Positions 33,384-35,742 of a stretch of 35,742 nucleotides of DNA are shown here, piece after piece. Each line of letters starts with the position of its first letter. Position 1 is the first letter of the stretch. The position numbers and the translations under genes were made by a program. Below the pieces are notes generated by a model. The model made no database searches. It saw only the letters and a program-made list of their open reading frames with translations, and had not been told where the DNA came from. The DNA comes from HGM04593 sp045654645 (GTDB lineage Bacteria > Bacteroidota > Bacteroidia > Bacteroidales > Bacteroidaceae): contig JAZONR010000016.1 in the NCBI GenBank assembly GCA_045654645.1, forward strand, positions 1-35,742, written 5' to 3'.

Positions 33384-34871
33384 ATGAACTATCCAATCAT
33401 CACAGCCGCCGAGGCCGCTTGTTACATCAACAACGGCGATGGCGTGGGTATCAGTGGCTTTACCCTTTCAGGTACTCCCAAGACAGTGCTTCCCGAAGTT
33501 GCCAAACGTGCCGAGGAGGCACACGCAGCCGGCAAGCCCTTCAAAATAAACCTCTATAGTGGAGCCTCCACAGGAGACTCCATCGATGGCGTGCTCGCCC
33601 GTGCCAAAGCATTGAATTACCGTGCGCCGTTCATCTCCAATCCCACAGTGCGCGATGCCATCAACAATAAAGAGATAGTCTATTCCGACCTTCACCTCTC
33701 GCTTATGGCGCAGGACCTGCGCTACGGCTATCTGGGCAAGGTGGATGTAGCCATTCTCGAGGCAATGGACATCACACCCGATGGAAAGGTCTATCTCACA
33801 ACCGCCGGCGGCATTGGCCAAACAGTGGCCAACCTTGTCGATAGGATAATAATAGAGCGCAACACCTTCCACCGCACAATGGGAATGCACGATGTGTATG
33901 AGCCCAAGGACCCGCCCTGTCGCAGCGAGATACCAATCTACAAAGCCTCGGACAGGATAGGAAAGCCCTATGTTCAGGTCGATCCCAAGAAGGTTGTTGG
34001 CATTGTCGATGTGTGTCTGCCCAACGAACAGGTGGTGTTCAAGGAGCTCGACCCCGTTACACGCAAGATTGGCGAGAATGTGGTCTCCTTCATTCTCAGC
34101 GACATAAAACGCGGCGTCATTCCCGCTACAGGCCTGCCCATCCAAAGTGGCATAGGCAATGTAGCCAATGCAGTGCTCAAGGCGCTTGGCGATTGCAGTG
34201 AGCTGCCGCCGCTCGACCTCTATTCCGAGGTGCTTCAGGATTCCGTCATTAACCTTATGGAGCTGGGCCGTGTGAACGCCGGCAGCACCTGTTCACTCTC
34301 ATTGAGCCAGGAGTGCCTGCAGCACGTCTATGATAATCTCGACTTCTTCCGCGACAGGCTCATACTGCGCCCCTCGGAAATATCCAATCATCCCGAGGTT
34401 ATTCGCCGTTTGGGCCTCATAGCAATGAACACAGCCATTGCGGTAGACCTCTATGGCTGCGTCAATTCATCACATATTGGCGGCACACGCCTTATGAACG
34501 GCATTGGTGGCTCGGGCGACTTTGCGCGCAACGCCTATGTATCAATCTTTATGTGTCCCTCAACCCAAAAGGGTGGTGCCATAAGCTCCATTGTGCCAAT
34601 GGTTACACACGCCGACCACACCGAGCACGATGTGCGCGTGGTGGTTACCGAGTGGGGTGTTGCCGACCTTCGCGGCAAGGGGCCCGATGAGCGTGCAAGG
34701 CTTCTTATAGAGAACTGCGCCCACCCCGACTATCGCAACCTTTTGTGGGACTATCTCAAGATAACAAAAACAGGACACATATCGCACAACATTGCAGCGT
34801 CTCTTGCAATGCACGCCACATTCGACAAGCTTGGTGATATGAGAAAGGTAGAGTGGAGCAAATTCGTATGA
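33384..34871 (+). CDS. Acetyl-CoA hydrolase/transferase family protein (succinyl-CoA:acetate CoA-transferase type)
   Basis: Protein of 495 residues. It belongs to family I CoA-transferases related to Cat1, ScpC and AarC. The catalytic glutamate that forms the glutamyl-CoA thioester is probably Glu282 in LDLYSEVLQDS. The glycine-rich motif GIGGSGDF is at 373-380, and the oxyanion-side motif ATGLPIQSGIGNVANAV at about 248-264. In succinate- and propionate-forming Bacteroidales such an enzyme would move CoA between succinate or propionate and acetate, but the exact acyl pair is inferred. It is preceded by the membrane protein (23-base gap) and overlaps the following methyltransferase by 4 bases. 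Confidence 0.92.
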   Translation: MNYPIITAAEAACYINNGDGVGISGFTLSGTPKTVLPEVAKRAEEAHAAGKPFKINLYSGASTGDSIDGVLARAKALNYRAPFISNPTVRDAINNKEIVYSDLHLSLMAQDLRYGYLGKVDVAILEAMDITPDGKVYLTTAGGIGQTVANLVDRIIIERNTFHRTMGMHDVYEPKDPPCRSEIPIYKASDRIGKPYVQVDPKKVVGIVDVCLPNEQVVFKELDPVTRKIGENVVSFILSDIKRGVIPATGLPIQSGIGNVANAVLKALGDCSELPPLDLYSEVLQDSVINLMELGRVNAGSTCSLSLSQECLQHVYDNLDFFRDRLILRPSEISNHPEVIRRLGLIAMNTAIAVDLYGCVNSSHIGGTRLMNGIGGSGDFARNAYVSIFMCPSTQKGGAISSIVPMVTHADHTEHDVRVVVTEWGVADLRGKGPDERARLLIENCAHPDYRNLLWDYLKITKTGHISHNIAASLAMHATFDKLGDMRKVEWSKFV

Positions 34872-35410
34872 CAAACAAAAAGAAACTTGTAACAGAGATG
34901 GGGCGCATTGGCGCCGATGAGTTCCGCGCAGCGGGCAAGTTGCCTTTGGTGGTTGTTCTCGACAATGTGCGCAGCCTTCACAATGTGGGCTCGGTGTTCC
35001 GCACAAGCGACGCCTTTCGTGTAGAGTGCATAATGCTGTGCGGCATAACAGCCACCCCTCCCGCAGCCGAAATTCACAAAACAGCCTTGGGCGCCGAGGA
35101 TGTGGTAGAGTGGAAGTATTTTCAATCAACAATGGATGCAGTTGCCGAGTTGCGCACAGCCGGGTATAGAATCTACTCCATAGAACAGTGCTGCGGCAGC
35201 ATTGCCCTGCACCATTTCGAGGCACTCCCCGGCGAGCGCTATGCTGTAATCCTTGGCAACGAGGTCAAGGGAGTGCAGCAGGCCGTTGTAGACGCCTCGG
35301 ACGGCGCCATTGAAATTCCGCAGTTCGGCACCAAGCACTCCCTTAACGTCTCGGTTACAGCCGGAATGGTAATATGGGAATTTGCCAAGAAACAAGGACT
35401 TGTAGAATAG
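34868..35410 (+). CDS. TrmH/SpoU-family RNA 2'-O-methyltransferase
   Basis: Protein of 180 residues from ATG 34868, whose ATGA overlaps the stop of the CoA-transferase gene; a start at 34853 is possible but would add five residues inside the upstream gene. It has the three SPOUT (trefoil knot) motifs: NVRSLHNVGSVFRTSDAF with the catalytic Arg and Asn, ILGNEVKGV, and IPQFGTKHSLNVSVTAG. It transfers a methyl group from SAM to a ribose 2'-OH in tRNA or rRNA. The target nucleotide is not evident, since the short form lacks an extra RNA-binding domain. Confidence 0.92.
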   Translation: MTNKKKLVTEMGRIGADEFRAAGKLPLVVVLDNVRSLHNVGSVFRTSDAFRVECIMLCGITATPPAAEIHKTALGAEDVVEWKYFQSTMDAVAELRTAGYRIYSIEQCCGSIALHHFEALPGERYAVILGNEVKGVQQAVVDASDGAIEIPQFGTKHSLNVSVTAGMVIWEFAKKQGLVE

Positions 35411-35436
35411 TAGTGTGTAGATTAGAAATAACTATA

Positions 35437-35742
35437 ATGAGAAATAAAGTAACCGTTGCAGCACTTCTTCTTGTGCTGCTGCTCTTTGCTGCAATGCCTG
35501 CAGCAGCGCAGCAGATGCATAAATTCCACGTTGAGAGCTTTGAGGAGAACCCCTTTGATATGAGCGGTAAAGAGAAACCCACCTCGCGCGACGACGGCAC
35601 AGGCAAGCTCTATGCAATCATCAAGGTGCGCTCAACCGACCCCGATGACGACCTCAAGGCCTATAACCTCGACTTTGACTATCTGAAAGACGTGCAGGAG
35701 GTGCACGACGATGTGCTGTGGGTCTATGTGCAGTATGGTGCA
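35437..35742 (+). CDS. Third PEGA-scaffold paralogue, 5' end only
   Basis: Open reading frame from ATG 35437 to the window edge (102 codons). Signal peptide about 1-24 (ends MPAAAQ). The mature start is QMHKFHVESFEENPFDMSG, followed by KEKPTSRDDGTGKLYAIIKV and a DPDDDLKAY motif. It matches the N-terminal region of the proteins at 1-1441 and 5296-7443. The C-terminal module is outside the window. It lies 26 bases after the methyltransferase gene on the same strand, with no obvious promoter of its own, unlike the other two copies. Confidence 0.88.
   Translation, partial: MRNKVTVAALLLVLLLFAAMPAAAQQMHKFHVESFEENPFDMSGKEKPTSRDDGTGKLYAIIKVRSTDPDDDLKAYNLDFDYLKDVQEVHDDVLWVYVQYGA

Overview
The window is a chromosomal segment from a member of the Bacteroidales (Bacteroides/Prevotella-like). 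The evidence is the gene order of the division and cell wall (dcw) cluster, the gatB/yqeY-like gene after ftsZ, a 419-residue MraY with an internal insertion, and several promoters matching the Bacteroidota TTTG / TAnnTTTG consensus. I see no rRNA, CRISPR array, intact insertion sequence or phage gene.

Layout. (1) 1-1441, minus: 5'-terminal part of an exported PEGA-repeat protein with a sulfatase-modifying-factor (FGE/SUMF1) type C-terminal module, cut by the window edge. (2) 1671-4268: divergent dnaB and ispE. (3) 4269-5295: about 1 kb without genes, holding dispersed repeats and hairpins. (4) 5296-7443, minus: a 715-residue paralogue of (1) in which the C-terminal module is replaced by two tandem C-type-lectin-like domains. 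(5) 7444-8760: a second gene-free stretch, rich in inverted repeats. (6) 8761-9115: rpsT and tRNA-Glu; then recO on the plus strand. (7) 9984-25901, minus: a tightly packed 14-gene operon in the order mraZ-rsmH-ftsL-ftsI-murE-mraY-murD-ftsW-murG-murC-ftsQ-ftsA-ftsZ-yqeY. It starts from a promoter overlapped by MraZ-type TGGGG repeats and ends by running into recO. (8) 26132-32440, minus: nhaA, a secreted C1-family peptidase, and mfd. (9) 32559-35742, plus: thioesterase, small membrane protein, acetyl-CoA hydrolase/transferase, TrmH-type methyltransferase, and the start of a third PEGA-scaffold paralogue.

The dcw genes together make lipid II (murE, mraY, murD, murG, murC) and build the divisome (ftsL, ftsI, ftsW, ftsQ, ftsA, ftsZ). 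A DNP(R) motif in MurE points to meso-diaminopimelate peptidoglycan. murF, ddl and murB are not here.

The most striking signal is in the 715-residue surface protein. Its two tandem domains differ near their C-termini over a 72-base stretch at 25 positions. All 25 fall on first or second codon positions and none on the third, and conserved sequence flanks the stretch. In the rest of the domain about half of the differences are at third positions. This is the footprint expected of adenine-directed mutagenic retrohoming by a diversity-generating retroelement (DGR). No reverse transcriptase or template repeat is visible in the window, so the rest of such a system would have to lie outside it. The paralogues at both window edges share the same N-terminal scaffold, which suggests a family of display proteins with exchangeable lectin-fold tips.
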